NCBI GenBank assembly: GCA_016871655.1
Contig: VHCR01000098.1
Span: 1 to 5,869, forward strand
Length of the DNA: 5,869 bases
Direction: 5' to 3'
Source: Verrucomicrobiota bacterium
GTDB lineage: Bacteria > Verrucomicrobiota > Verrucomicrobiia > Chthoniobacterales > UBA6821
Shown: positions 1-5,249 of the stretch, in pieces
How positions within the stretch are numbered: the stretch's first letter is position 1
How the letters are laid out: each line of letters begins with the position of its first letter
Position numbers and translations under genes: made by a program
The notes under the pieces: model-generated
What the model saw: the letters and a program-made list of their open reading frames with translations, nothing else
What the model was told of the DNA's origin: nothing
Databases searched by the model: none

Positions 1-972
1 AAGTTCTTGGCGGCCGTGTTCCAAATAACTTTCAATCATGGCGCCAACAATTTCGCGGCAACCTGCGCGGCGCTGTTCTAAAAGGCTTTCCCAGACGCGC
101 TGCTGGCCCGTTGGATCTTTGCCGCTGTTAGCATGACTGCAGTCGATAATCATCGCAGTTGGGACGTTGGCTGCTTCAAGTTGATGAATGGCTTCTGTAA
201 TTTGATGAGGATGATAATTCGTCCCGTGACGGCCGCCGCGCAAGACGAGATGACTTTCTTCGTTGCCCATCGTTTTGACAATGCTCGTCATCCCATCATG
301 ATCGATCCCGAGGAAGCTGTGAGGCACGCGCGACGAGCGCATCGCATCGATTGCTGTTTGAATCGTCCCATCAGTACTGTTTTTAAATCCCACTGGCATC
401 GAGAGACCGCTTGCCATTTCACGATGAGTCTGAGACTCAGTCGTGCGTGCACCGATAGCTGACCAGCTAATGAGATCAGCGATGTATTGTGGTACGATCG
501 GATCTAAAAATTCTGTGGCTGCTGGCAGGCCAAGAGTGGCGACATCGAGAAGCAATTGGCGTGCGAGAACAATGCCATAGGTCATATCGCCAGAGTCATT
601 GAGATGAGGATCGCTTACCAACCCTTTCCAACCAATAGTGGTTCTTGGTTTTTCAAAATAGACGCGCATCACAATGAAGAGCTGATCGCTGAGTTCCTCT
701 GCTAAAGCCGCTAAGCGACGTGCATAGTCGAGTGCAGAGATCGGATCGTGAATAGAACAAGGACCGACAATGACAAGAAGACGAGGGTCTTGACCACGAA
801 GGATTTTGCAAATCGTGCGACGATGCTCAAGAACTTGATGTAATGTCATTGCACTAGCAGGCGCGCCTTCTTTCACCGTACGTGGCGTAATGAGGCGCAC
901 GATGTCATGGATCCGCTTGTTTTCAACGTGCGGCAGAAGATCTGATAAAGAAAGCGTCCCCGAAAAATTCAT
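1..972 (-). CDS. aroF: Class I DAHP synthase (3-deoxy-7-phosphoheptulonate synthase), 3' end cut by window edge
   Basis: This enzyme condenses phosphoenolpyruvate with erythrose 4-phosphate to give DAHP, the first step of the shikimate pathway, in the cytoplasm. I translated 324 open codons from the ATG at 972 to the window edge. E. coli-type family members have about 350 residues, so roughly 26 C-terminal residues are missing. Visible family blocks are VGPCSIHD (residues 69-76), EKPRTTIGWKG (107-117), LPAATEFLDP (149-158), GARTTESQTHRE (174-185), GFKNSTDG (195-202), LRGG (244-247) and DCSHANS (277-283). By analogy with E. coli AroG, the metal ligands are C72, H280 and E314, and the PEP-binding lysine is K108. 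The fourth ligand, an aspartate, lies beyond the edge. It is the E. coli AroF/G/H type, not the class II plant type. Which aromatic amino acid inhibits it cannot be told, so the symbol is only a family label. The gene is divergent from yajQ, and no Shine-Dalgarno motif precedes the ATG. Confidence 0.95.
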   Translation of the reverse strand, partial: MNFSGTLSLSDLLPHVENKRIHDIVRLITPRTVKEGAPASAMTLHQVLEHRRTICKILRGQDPRLLVIVGPCSIHDPISALDYARRLAALAEELSDQLFIVMRVYFEKPRTTIGWKGLVSDPHLNDSGDMTYGIVLARQLLLDVATLGLPAATEFLDPIVPQYIADLISWSAIGARTTESQTHREMASGLSMPVGFKNSTDGTIQTAIDAMRSSRVPHSFLGIDHDGMTSIVKTMGNEESHLVLRGGRHGTNYHPHQITEAIHQLEAANVPTAMIIDCSHANSGKDPTGQQRVWESLLEQRRAGCREIVGAMIESYLEHGRQEL

Positions 973-996
973 GCTAAGAGATTAACCACAAAAAAT

Positions 997-1066
997 ACAA
1001 AGAACACAAAAAACTTGTTCCTGCGAAATCAAAAATCCAAAAGCCTCTTTTTTTTGTGTTCTTTGT
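997..1066. repeat. 17-nt perfect inverted repeat of CACAAAGAAC-type intergenic repeat
   Basis: Positions 997-1013 (acaaagaacacaaaaaa) are exactly complementary to 1050-1066, with a 36-nt spacer. On the right arm the unit tttgtgttc is tandemly repeated (about 1053-1070). On the left the similarity extends outward as a degenerate ttaaccacaaa run from 983. The element fills most of the gap between the divergent aroF and yajQ starts. The same motif recurs downstream of yajQ. It resembles the short dispersed extragenic repeats seen in many bacterial genomes, and a role in transcription or mRNA folding is not shown. Confidence 0.75.
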
Positions 1067-1072
1067 GTTCTT

Positions 1073-1101
1073 TTGCGGCTATTTCTTTTTTAAATTATTA
1101 A
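1073..1101 (+). promoter_or_regulatory. Weak candidate yajQ promoter
   Basis: TTGCGG (1073-1078) and TATTAA (1096-1101) are separated by 17 nt and have 3 of 6 and 4 of 6 matches to the sigma-70 consensus. Transcription would begin about 1-3 nt before the yajQ ATG at 1110, giving an almost leaderless message. That agrees with the absence of a Shine-Dalgarno motif in the AT-rich stretch 1081-1109. In such AT-rich DNA a match of this quality can arise by chance. Confidence 0.25.
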
Positions 1102-1109
1102 CAAAAACT

Positions 1110-1598
1110 ATGCCTTCTTTTGATATTGTCTCCGAAATAGAACGAATGGAAATTGAGAACGCCGTGAATCAGGCGCGCAAGGAGCTTGCAAGCCGCTTTG
1201 ATTTCAAGGGGAGTAAAGCCGCCGTTGAACAGCCGAAGCCTGAGACCATCATCTTGACAGCGGAAGACAACAACAAATTAAAAGGGCTTAGCGAGATCAT
1301 GGTCTCAAAACTTGCTAAGCGGAATGTGGATCTTCGTAATGTTGATCAAAAGAAAGTCGACATCTCTCCTCTCGGGCATGCGCGCCAAGAATTTATCATC
1401 ACGCAAGGGATTGAAGGAGCGAAGGCAAAAGAAATTATCGCCGCGATCAAGGAGAAAAAATTTAAAGTTCAATCAGCGTTACAAGAGCGTCATATCCGCG
1501 TCACAGGCCCTAAGCGGGACGAGTTGCAAGAAGTGATTGGATTTGTAAAGGGGAAAGATTTTGGTGTGGCGCTCAGCTTTAAAAACTTTCGCGATTAA
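1110..1598 (+). CDS. yajQ: YajQ family cyclic-di-GMP/nucleotide-binding protein
   Basis: This is a complete 162-residue cytoplasmic protein of the YajQ (UPF0234) family. E. coli YajQ has about 163 residues. It opens with the family signature MPSFDIVSEI, followed by ENAVNQARKELASRFDFKG (residues 16-34), LAKRNVDL (68-75), KVQSALQERHIRVTG (119-133) and a C-terminal NFRD (159-162). Family members have two ferredoxin-like domains and bind nucleotides. A Xanthomonas homologue is a cyclic-di-GMP effector that acts with a transcription factor, but whether that applies here is unknown. The reading frame stays open upstream to an ATG at 1056. I chose 1110 because every typical member starts MPSFDIV and the extra 18 codons only translate the intergenic repeat. 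No Shine-Dalgarno motif is visible. The gene is monocistronic, divergent from aroF and convergent with the 465-aa gene. Confidence 0.96.
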   Translation: MPSFDIVSEIERMEIENAVNQARKELASRFDFKGSKAAVEQPKPETIILTAEDNNKLKGLSEIMVSKLAKRNVDLRNVDQKKVDISPLGHARQEFIITQGIEGAKAKEIIAAIKEKKFKVQSALQERHIRVTGPKRDELQEVIGFVKGKDFGVALSFKNFRD

Positions 1599-1610
1599 AA
1601 AACAATTAAA

Positions 1611-1717
1611 CACAAAGAACGTAAAGAAGGTTTATAGAAGATGGAAGATAGGAGATGGAAGTCTCCTATCTTCTATCTTCCATCTACTATCTCCTAAAAA
1701 TCTTTGAGTTCTTTGAG
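1611..1717. repeat. Second CACAAAGAAC repeat pair, outer arms around a hairpin
   Basis: cacaaagaacgtaaaga (1611-1627) faces tctttgagttctttgag (1701-1717) as an imperfect inverted repeat, with 14 of 17 positions complementary. The left arm shares the cacaaagaac core with the element upstream of yajQ. The two arms enclose the purine-rich hairpin at 1637-1680, so the whole 107-nt block is a nested palindrome. It fills nearly all of the gap between the convergent yajQ and 465-aa genes. Confidence 0.6.
1637..1680. terminator. Long hairpin between convergent genes, possible bidirectional terminator
   Basis: Positions 1637-1655 pair with 1662-1680 over 19 positions, of which 18 are Watson-Crick and one is a G-T wobble (1643/1674). 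The loop is tggaag (1656-1661). One arm is almost purely purine and the other pyrimidine, built from a gatggaag unit that occurs at 1640-1647 and again at 1654-1661. It lies downstream of both yajQ and the oppositely oriented 465-aa gene, where a shared terminator would be expected. No clear U-tract follows the stem in either direction, so standard intrinsic termination is doubtful. It could instead protect 3' ends or simply be a repeat. Confidence 0.5.
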
Positions 1718-1730
1718 GCCATTCTTTTTC

Positions 1731-3128
1731 CTACTTCACTCCAAACAACTTTCTCTTCGCGATCAACTCCACAACTTCCTGCGGCACCATTTTTTTCCAA
1801 GTTGCGTCTTTCTTTTTGATTTTGTTGAGAACGGTGAGGGATTGGATGCCGAGATATTCTGGATGACAGCTCGTGACAGGAATGATGAATTTGTTGGAGA
1901 GCAAGTATTCGTAAAGATCTTTGAGATGAGGTTGGATTGGGAAGGAGTTTGCTTCTAAGAGGTTTCCTTTTTCATCGTAAGTAGGATAGACATAGAGCTG
2001 GACTCCTTTTTTGAAAAGACGCCCCAAGACTTCTAAAATGCCACCTTCGAGGTTGGTGTAATATTTTTCATCAAAAATTTCATAGAGGCTTGGAATGCCC
2101 AGTGGAAGGCCAATGCTCTTGGTCGTGTAGCGCGTGAGGTATTGAATGAGTCGATAAAACTCTCCGTAATTAGAAATCAAAACCGTACGATTCAGGGCGC
2201 TAAGCATATCGACACGATCCATAAAATCTTGATGGTCGAGTTTTCCTTCGCGCAACAAATTCGACATGGTGATCTCCATGAGGATTTCTGGTTTTTCGCC
2301 AGCCAGCTGCTCTTCTTTCAAAAACATTTTGAGAGAGCAATCGAGCATGTCATTGGCAAGAAGCGTGACCGGACGAAAGCTACCACGCTCTACGAGGAGC
2401 GGCTTGTTGTGAAATTTATCAGCAGCTTGAATGACGTCGCCATCGGCATTGAAGAGAACTGCATTGGCGATTCCTTGTGTGACGAGCTCGAGGCACATGA
2501 TGCGATTATCGAGCATCTTGAACTCAGGGCCCGAGAAGCGTATCATATCAATCTCGACACGCCACGGAGAGAGGTCGTTAATCAGTGCTCCGATAAAAGC
2601 ACGAGGATCTTTGCGCAAGTAAAACGCGCCATGAATGAGGTTCACTCCAACGGTTCCCAAGGCCTCTTGCTGATCAATATTTTCCTGATCGAGTAAACGA
2701 ATGTGGAGAATGATTTCATTGGGTTCTCCTAGTGGCGTTGTTTGAAAACGAATCCCCATCCATCCGTGTGATTCATTTTGTGTTTTGTAAGAACGGGCTG
2801 CAACGGTGTCAGCAAAAGCAAAAAAGCAGCGTTCCTTTCCCACCTTGGTATTAAGACGCTCGAGGAGCAACTGATACTCATGATCTAACATCGTACCCAA
2901 GCGCTCACGGCTGACGTAACGTCCGCAACGCCCATAAATCGCGTCGGAGAAGGTCATGTCATAAGCCGAGATCGTTTTCGCAACGGTGCCGGCAGCAGCA
3001 CCAACATGAAAAAAACGACGAGCGACTTCTTGACCTGCACCAATCTCAGCAAACGTGCCATAGATGGCCGGATCTAAGTTAATTTGGAATGCTTTTTTAT
3101 CTACTTTGAGGTCGAAGGGGTGGTGCAT
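1731..3128 (-). CDS. Conserved uncharacterised protein of 465 aa (GTFAEIGAGQEVAR family)
   Basis: I recognise this as a widespread bacterial family with no established function. The N-terminal third is the most distinctive: YGTFAEIGAGQEVARRFF (residues 23-40), GTVAKTISAYDM (47-58), FSDAIYGRCGRYVSRERL (60-77), LDHEYQLLLERL (81-92) and FFAFADTVAARSY (102-114). Further blocks are HGWMGIRFQ (121-129), LLDQENIDQQEALGTVGVNL (145-164), VEIDMIRFSGPEF (191-203), LVERGSFRPVT (245-255), DHQDFMDRVDML (298-309), LISNYGEFYRL (317-327) and DEKYYTNLEGGILEVLGRLF (353-372). I see no signal peptide, transmembrane segment, P-loop or nucleotidyltransferase HxGH motif, so it is probably cytoplasmic. Full length is likely because both ends fall at family-like boundaries. 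The start has no Shine-Dalgarno motif. It follows mpl on the same strand after a 137-nt palindrome-rich gap. The stop is TAG at 1731-1733. Confidence 0.85.
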   Translation of the reverse strand: MHHPFDLKVDKKAFQINLDPAIYGTFAEIGAGQEVARRFFHVGAAAGTVAKTISAYDMTFSDAIYGRCGRYVSRERLGTMLDHEYQLLLERLNTKVGKERCFFAFADTVAARSYKTQNESHGWMGIRFQTTPLGEPNEIILHIRLLDQENIDQQEALGTVGVNLIHGAFYLRKDPRAFIGALINDLSPWRVEIDMIRFSGPEFKMLDNRIMCLELVTQGIANAVLFNADGDVIQAADKFHNKPLLVERGSFRPVTLLANDMLDCSLKMFLKEEQLAGEKPEILMEITMSNLLREGKLDHQDFMDRVDMLSALNRTVLISNYGEFYRLIQYLTRYTTKSIGLPLGIPSLYEIFDEKYYTNLEGGILEVLGRLFKKGVQLYVYPTYDEKGNLLEANSFPIQPHLKDLYEYLLSNKFIIPVTSCHPEYLGIQSLTVLNKIKKKDATWKKMVPQEVVELIAKRKLFGVK

Positions 3129-3132
3129 TAAA

Positions 3133-3241
3133 AGTTTAAGTTAAAAGTTGAAGTTGAAGTTAATAGGCCGCTGTGCGGCAAAATAGTAGAATTTTTATAA
3201 GCGAAGCCTCGAAACTTCAACTTCAACTAGTCACTTAAACT
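3133..3241. repeat. Compound palindrome (AAGTTGAAGTTGAAGTT element)
   Basis: Three stems are stacked around one axis. The outer 9-nt arms agtttaagt (3133-3141) and acttaaact (3233-3241) are perfect. The inner 16-nt arms agttgaagttgaagtt (3146-3161) and 3213-3228 are perfect. Inside lies a small gccgc/gcggc stem (3167-3171 and 3175-3179) with a TGT loop. The arms are themselves short direct repeats of an aagttga-like unit. The element occupies most of the gap between mpl and the 465-aa gene and looks like a miniature palindromic repeat. It may shape processing or readthrough between the two same-strand genes. Confidence 0.7.
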
Positions 3242-3268
3242 ATAACACAGCAATCAAGGTATAGTTTA
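3236..3268 (-). terminator. 9-bp hairpin overlapping the mpl stop codon
   Basis: taaactata (3236-3244) and tatagttta (3260-3268) are perfectly complementary with a 15-nt loop. The right arm contains the mpl TAA (3268-3266). No U-tract follows on the minus strand, so a classical intrinsic terminator is unlikely. The left arm shares 3236-3241 with the outer arm of the neighbouring palindrome, so the two foldings exclude each other in RNA. Confidence 0.35.
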
Positions 3269-4684
3269 CAAACTGCTTTTAAGCTTACTTTTCAAGTTAT
3301 CAAATGACCCATTGCTAAAAATCACAATGACGTCGCCGGGCTTTGACAGAGAGCGAATGCGAGTGATAATTTGGTCGGTCGATGGCTCGTAGAAAGCTGG
3401 TTTGCCCGTTGCGGCAATGTCAGTGACAAGACGTTCCGGATTGAGGCGTTCCTCTTCGCCCAGTTGAGTCGCACGATTGACCGCCCCGACAATAACACCA
3501 GCCGCTTTTTCAAAAGCATCTGGCAAGACGTCTTGAAAGACAGCACGACGCGACGTATTGCTGCGAGGCTCAAAGAGAGCCCAGAGTCGAGCATGAGGAT
3601 AGTGAGCGTGAAGGCCGGCAAGCGTTTCGCGAATGGCAGTTGGGTGATGGCCAAAGTCATCGATGAGGGTGACTCTGTTGACGACGCCAACGACTTCTTG
3701 GCGGCGCTTGATGCCTTGAAAATTTGCAAGTGCTTCTCGAATCGTAGCGAGTGGGATGCCGTAAAAATGAGCCGCTGCGGCTGCCATGGCAGCATTGCGA
3801 ATGTTGTGTTCGCCGTTCATTTTTATTTCAAATTTTTCACCGAGCAATTCAAAGCCAGCGAAGCCTTCTTTTTGCCAGGCTTCGTGAATACGATGGCCGC
3901 AGTTTTCGGAGAAGCCGACTTCGATCACGGGAGCGGGAGCATCGATGCTCACATCGCGCGAGTTAGCATCATCGCCATTGATCAAAATGATTCCTTCGGA
4001 AGGAACGAGTTTTAAAAGACGTCGGAAGCTGAGTTTGATGGCATCTAAATTTTCAAAAATATCAGCATGATCAAATTCAATGTTGTTGATGATCACGAGC
4101 TCAGGAAGGTAGTGCAAAAATTTCGAACGCTTGTCAAAAAAAGCGGTGTCGTATTCATCTCCTTCCAGGATGACATGATGTGATGTTTTGGGATCACGGA
4201 AGCAAGCTCCTTGGCCGAGGTTGTTCGGAATGCCGCCGATCAGGTAAGAAGGATTTTTTTTCGCAAATTCAAAAATCCAAGCCAGCATCGAAGAGGTTGT
4301 GGTTTTTCCATGCGTGCCGGTGACGACAAGATTGTGACGCCCCTGCAAGAAGTGCGTGCGAAGCAACTCTGGAAGCGAAGTGTAAGCGAGGCGACGATTG
4401 AGGATCGCTTCGACTTCGGGATTGCCGCGGGAGAGGGCGTTCCCAATGACGATGAGCGATTTTTCTTGAGGAAGATTTTCCGCCGAAAAACCAACAGCGA
4501 TTGGAATATTGCGGCTCTCTAAAAAATCTGAAATCGGAGGATAGGGAGCGGTGTCTGATCCGGTGACGTTCCATCCTTGTTCCTGCATGGCCGCTGCAAC
4601 GGCTCCCATAGCTGTTCCGCAGATGCCTAGAAAGTGAATGCGTTGTTGGGATGAAGTGGAGTTTATAAATTCTTTATCGCTCAT
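3266..4684 (-). CDS. mpl: UDP-N-acetylmuramate:L-alanyl-gamma-D-glutamyl-meso-diaminopimelate ligase (murein peptide ligase)
   Basis: Mpl ligates the recycled tripeptide L-Ala-gamma-D-Glu-meso-DAP to UDP-MurNAc using ATP, returning murein fragments to peptidoglycan synthesis in the cytoplasm. This copy is complete at 472 residues. Seen in order: IHFLGICGTAMG (residues 16-27), the UDP-MurNAc-binding Rossmann domain; IGNALSRGNP (80-89); the ATP P-loop TGTHGKTTT (122-130); EGDEYDTAFFDKRSKF (174-189); NNIEFDHADIF (200-210); GEHNIRNA (291-298); and DDFGHHPTA plus EPRSNT (342-350, 372-377). The EGDEYDTAFFDKRSKF and EPRSNT blocks separate Mpl from MurC. Compared with E. coli Mpl there are about 14 extra N-terminal residues, but no alternative start codon lies between the ATG and IHFLG. 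The ATG lies inside the 3' end of yoeB (overlap ATGAGCGATAA), without a Shine-Dalgarno motif. Translation therefore probably depends on ribosomes finishing yoeB. Confidence 0.95.
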   Translation of the reverse strand: MSDKEFINSTSSQQRIHFLGICGTAMGAVAAAMQEQGWNVTGSDTAPYPPISDFLESRNIPIAVGFSAENLPQEKSLIVIGNALSRGNPEVEAILNRRLAYTSLPELLRTHFLQGRHNLVVTGTHGKTTTSSMLAWIFEFAKKNPSYLIGGIPNNLGQGACFRDPKTSHHVILEGDEYDTAFFDKRSKFLHYLPELVIINNIEFDHADIFENLDAIKLSFRRLLKLVPSEGIILINGDDANSRDVSIDAPAPVIEVGFSENCGHRIHEAWQKEGFAGFELLGEKFEIKMNGEHNIRNAAMAAAAAHFYGIPLATIREALANFQGIKRRQEVVGVVNRVTLIDDFGHHPTAIRETLAGLHAHYPHARLWALFEPRSNTSRRAVFQDVLPDAFEKAAGVIVGAVNRATQLGEEERLNPERLVTDIAATGKPAFYEPSTDQIITRIRSLSKPGDVIVIFSNGSFDNLKSKLKSSL

Positions 4685-4934
4685 AGTGAAATCTGCATTG
4701 AAAAATAATGATCATATCGTTTTCACAACGATAAACCAAACGATGTTCTTGAGTGATCCTACGAGACCACCAGCCTTTCAAATTTGCTTTCAATGCCTCT
4801 GGTTTACCAATTCCTGAAAAAGGCGTTCGCATAGCATCGCGAATTAATTCATTAACTCGGAGCAAAATTTTTCGATCATGTGTTTGCCAAAAAAGATAAT
4901 CATTCCATCCACTAGGAAGCCATGTCAGTCGCAT
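4674..4934 (-). CDS. yoeB: YoeB-family toxin, ribosome-dependent mRNA endoribonuclease
   Basis: This is an 86-residue RelE-superfamily toxin (Txe/YoeB family; E. coli YoeB has 84). YoeB binds the ribosomal A site and cleaves mRNA, stopping translation unless YefM sequesters it. The sequence follows E. coli YoeB almost column for column: W5, W10-NDYLFW (residues 10-16), RTPFSGIGKPEALKANL (36-52), WWSRRITQEHRLVY (55-68) and CRFHYER (80-86). The catalytic residues E46, R65 and H83 are all present at the same numbers as in E. coli, so the toxin looks active. Two residues, ER, extend past the usual C-terminal HY; their codons are shared with the mpl start. The start overlaps the yefM stop by 10 nt. 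An AGGTGA motif lies just upstream. The stop is TAA at 4676-4674. Confidence 0.96.
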   Translation of the reverse strand: MRLTWLPSGWNDYLFWQTHDRKILLRVNELIRDAMRTPFSGIGKPEALKANLKGWWSRRITQEHRLVYRCENDMIIIFQCRFHYER

Positions 4935-5176
4935 AGCTCACCTGATTGGAAGTTTTTATTTGCGTAATCCATTAATCCTTGACGAATGCGCTCGGCATTA
5001 GCCGGAGTTGAAAGAAGATGGAGTGTTTCCTTCATTCCATTATATTCATCGATGTCTAGCAAGACGACCATGCTTGTACCGTTGCGAGTAATTGCAATTG
5101 GTCCGCGGTCTCTTACCGCCTCATTCATAAGATGAGTCAATTTATTTCGCGCATCAGTATAAGGAATTGTTTGCAT
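4925..5176 (-). CDS. yefM: YefM-family antitoxin (Phd/YefM)
   Basis: This 83-residue antitoxin neutralises YoeB through its flexible C-terminal half and represses its own operon through its N-terminal Phd/YefM fold. Family features are QTIPYTDARNKL (residues 2-13, DNA-contacting region with R10), PIAITRNG (26-33, including R31), VVLLDIDEYN (37-46) and LLSTPANAERI (54-64), which matches the E. coli YefM LLRSPANARRL block. The frame is open to a TTG at 5200. I chose the ATG at 5176 because family members begin directly with M-x-T-I-x-Y and because the 5200 start lies inside the promoter spacer. No Shine-Dalgarno motif is present. The promoter would place transcription at the ATG itself. The gene overlaps yoeB by 10 nt, the usual antitoxin-first arrangement. 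Confidence 0.94.
   Translation of the reverse strand: MQTIPYTDARNKLTHLMNEAVRDRGPIAITRNGTSMVVLLDIDEYNGMKETLHLLSTPANAERIRQGLMDYANKNFQSGELCD
4938..4943 (-). promoter_or_regulatory. Ribosome binding site of yoeB
   Basis: AGGTGA on the minus strand, with AGG ending six nt before the yoeB ATG, lies inside the last codons of yefM. It is the only convincing Shine-Dalgarno motif before a start in this window, and it shows that the host's ribosomes do use such sites. Together with the 10-nt overlap it supports coupled antitoxin-toxin translation. Confidence 0.6.
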
Positions 5177-5182
5177 GAGAAA

Positions 5183-5211
5183 AATAAACCAAACGTACAA
5201 AATTCTGTCAA
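5183..5211 (-). promoter_or_regulatory. yefM-yoeB(-mpl) promoter with possible YefM operator
   Basis: A perfect TTGACA -35 box (5211-5206) is followed after exactly 17 nt by TTTATT (5188-5183), with 4 of 6 matches to TATAAT. Six nt then separate the -10 box from the A of the yefM ATG at 5176, so the predicted start site is the start codon or within a base or two of it. The spacer contains TGTACG (5199-5194), one mismatch from the TGTACA core known for E. coli YefM operators. Repressor binding there would block polymerase. Confidence 0.6.
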
Positions 5212-5220
5212 CTTGAATAT

Positions 5221-5249
5221 TTTATTAAATTGCAAAGCAATTTAATAAA
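5221..5249 (-). terminator. Perfect 13-bp AT-rich hairpin at the end of the cysJ-like gene
   Basis: tttattaaattgc (5221-5233) and gcaatttaataaa (5237-5249) pair perfectly around an AAA loop. The arm nearest the gene contains the cysJ-like stop codon (5244-5242). The hairpin lies between that stop and the yefM promoter, which suggests it separates the two transcription units. The stem is AT-rich and no long U-tract follows, so termination strength is uncertain. Confidence 0.5.

Noticed and set aside
133..462. 109-codon open frame on the plus strand inside the DAHP synthase gene
   Set aside because: The minus-strand frame carries all DAHP synthase motifs; this frame is its shadow.
985..1074. 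CRISPR-like array from recurring CACAAAGAAC units
   Set aside because: The units are 9-10 nt, inverted rather than uniformly direct, and lack regular unique spacers; no cas genes are present.
1056..1109. A longer yajQ start giving a hydrophobic N-terminus (MFFVFFCGYFFFKLL...)
   Set aside because: It translates the T-rich inverted repeat. YajQ proteins are cytoplasmic and begin at MPSFDIV, so the signal-like segment is a composition artefact.
2142..2696. 184-codon open frame on the plus strand inside the 465-aa gene
   Set aside because: It is antisense to the conserved protein and its translation matches no family I recognise.
1731..3128. Nucleotide adenylyltransferase or outer-membrane receptor function for the 465-aa protein
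   Set aside because: There is no HxGH/ISSTxxR-type nucleotidyltransferase motif, no signal peptide and no beta-barrel C-terminal signature.
3371..4015. 214-codon open frame on the plus strand inside mpl
   Set aside because: It is antisense to an intact, strongly conserved mpl. Its translation shows no recognisable family motifs.
3266..4684. MurC (UDP-MurNAc:L-alanine ligase)
   Set aside because: EGDEYDTAFFDKRSKF, NNIEFDHADIF and EPRSNT are Mpl-specific versions of the Mur ligase motifs.
5177..5200. Upstream TTG start for yefM adding MYVWFIFL
   Set aside because: The codons lie in the spacer and -10 box of the likely promoter, and family members start at M-x-T-I-x-Y.
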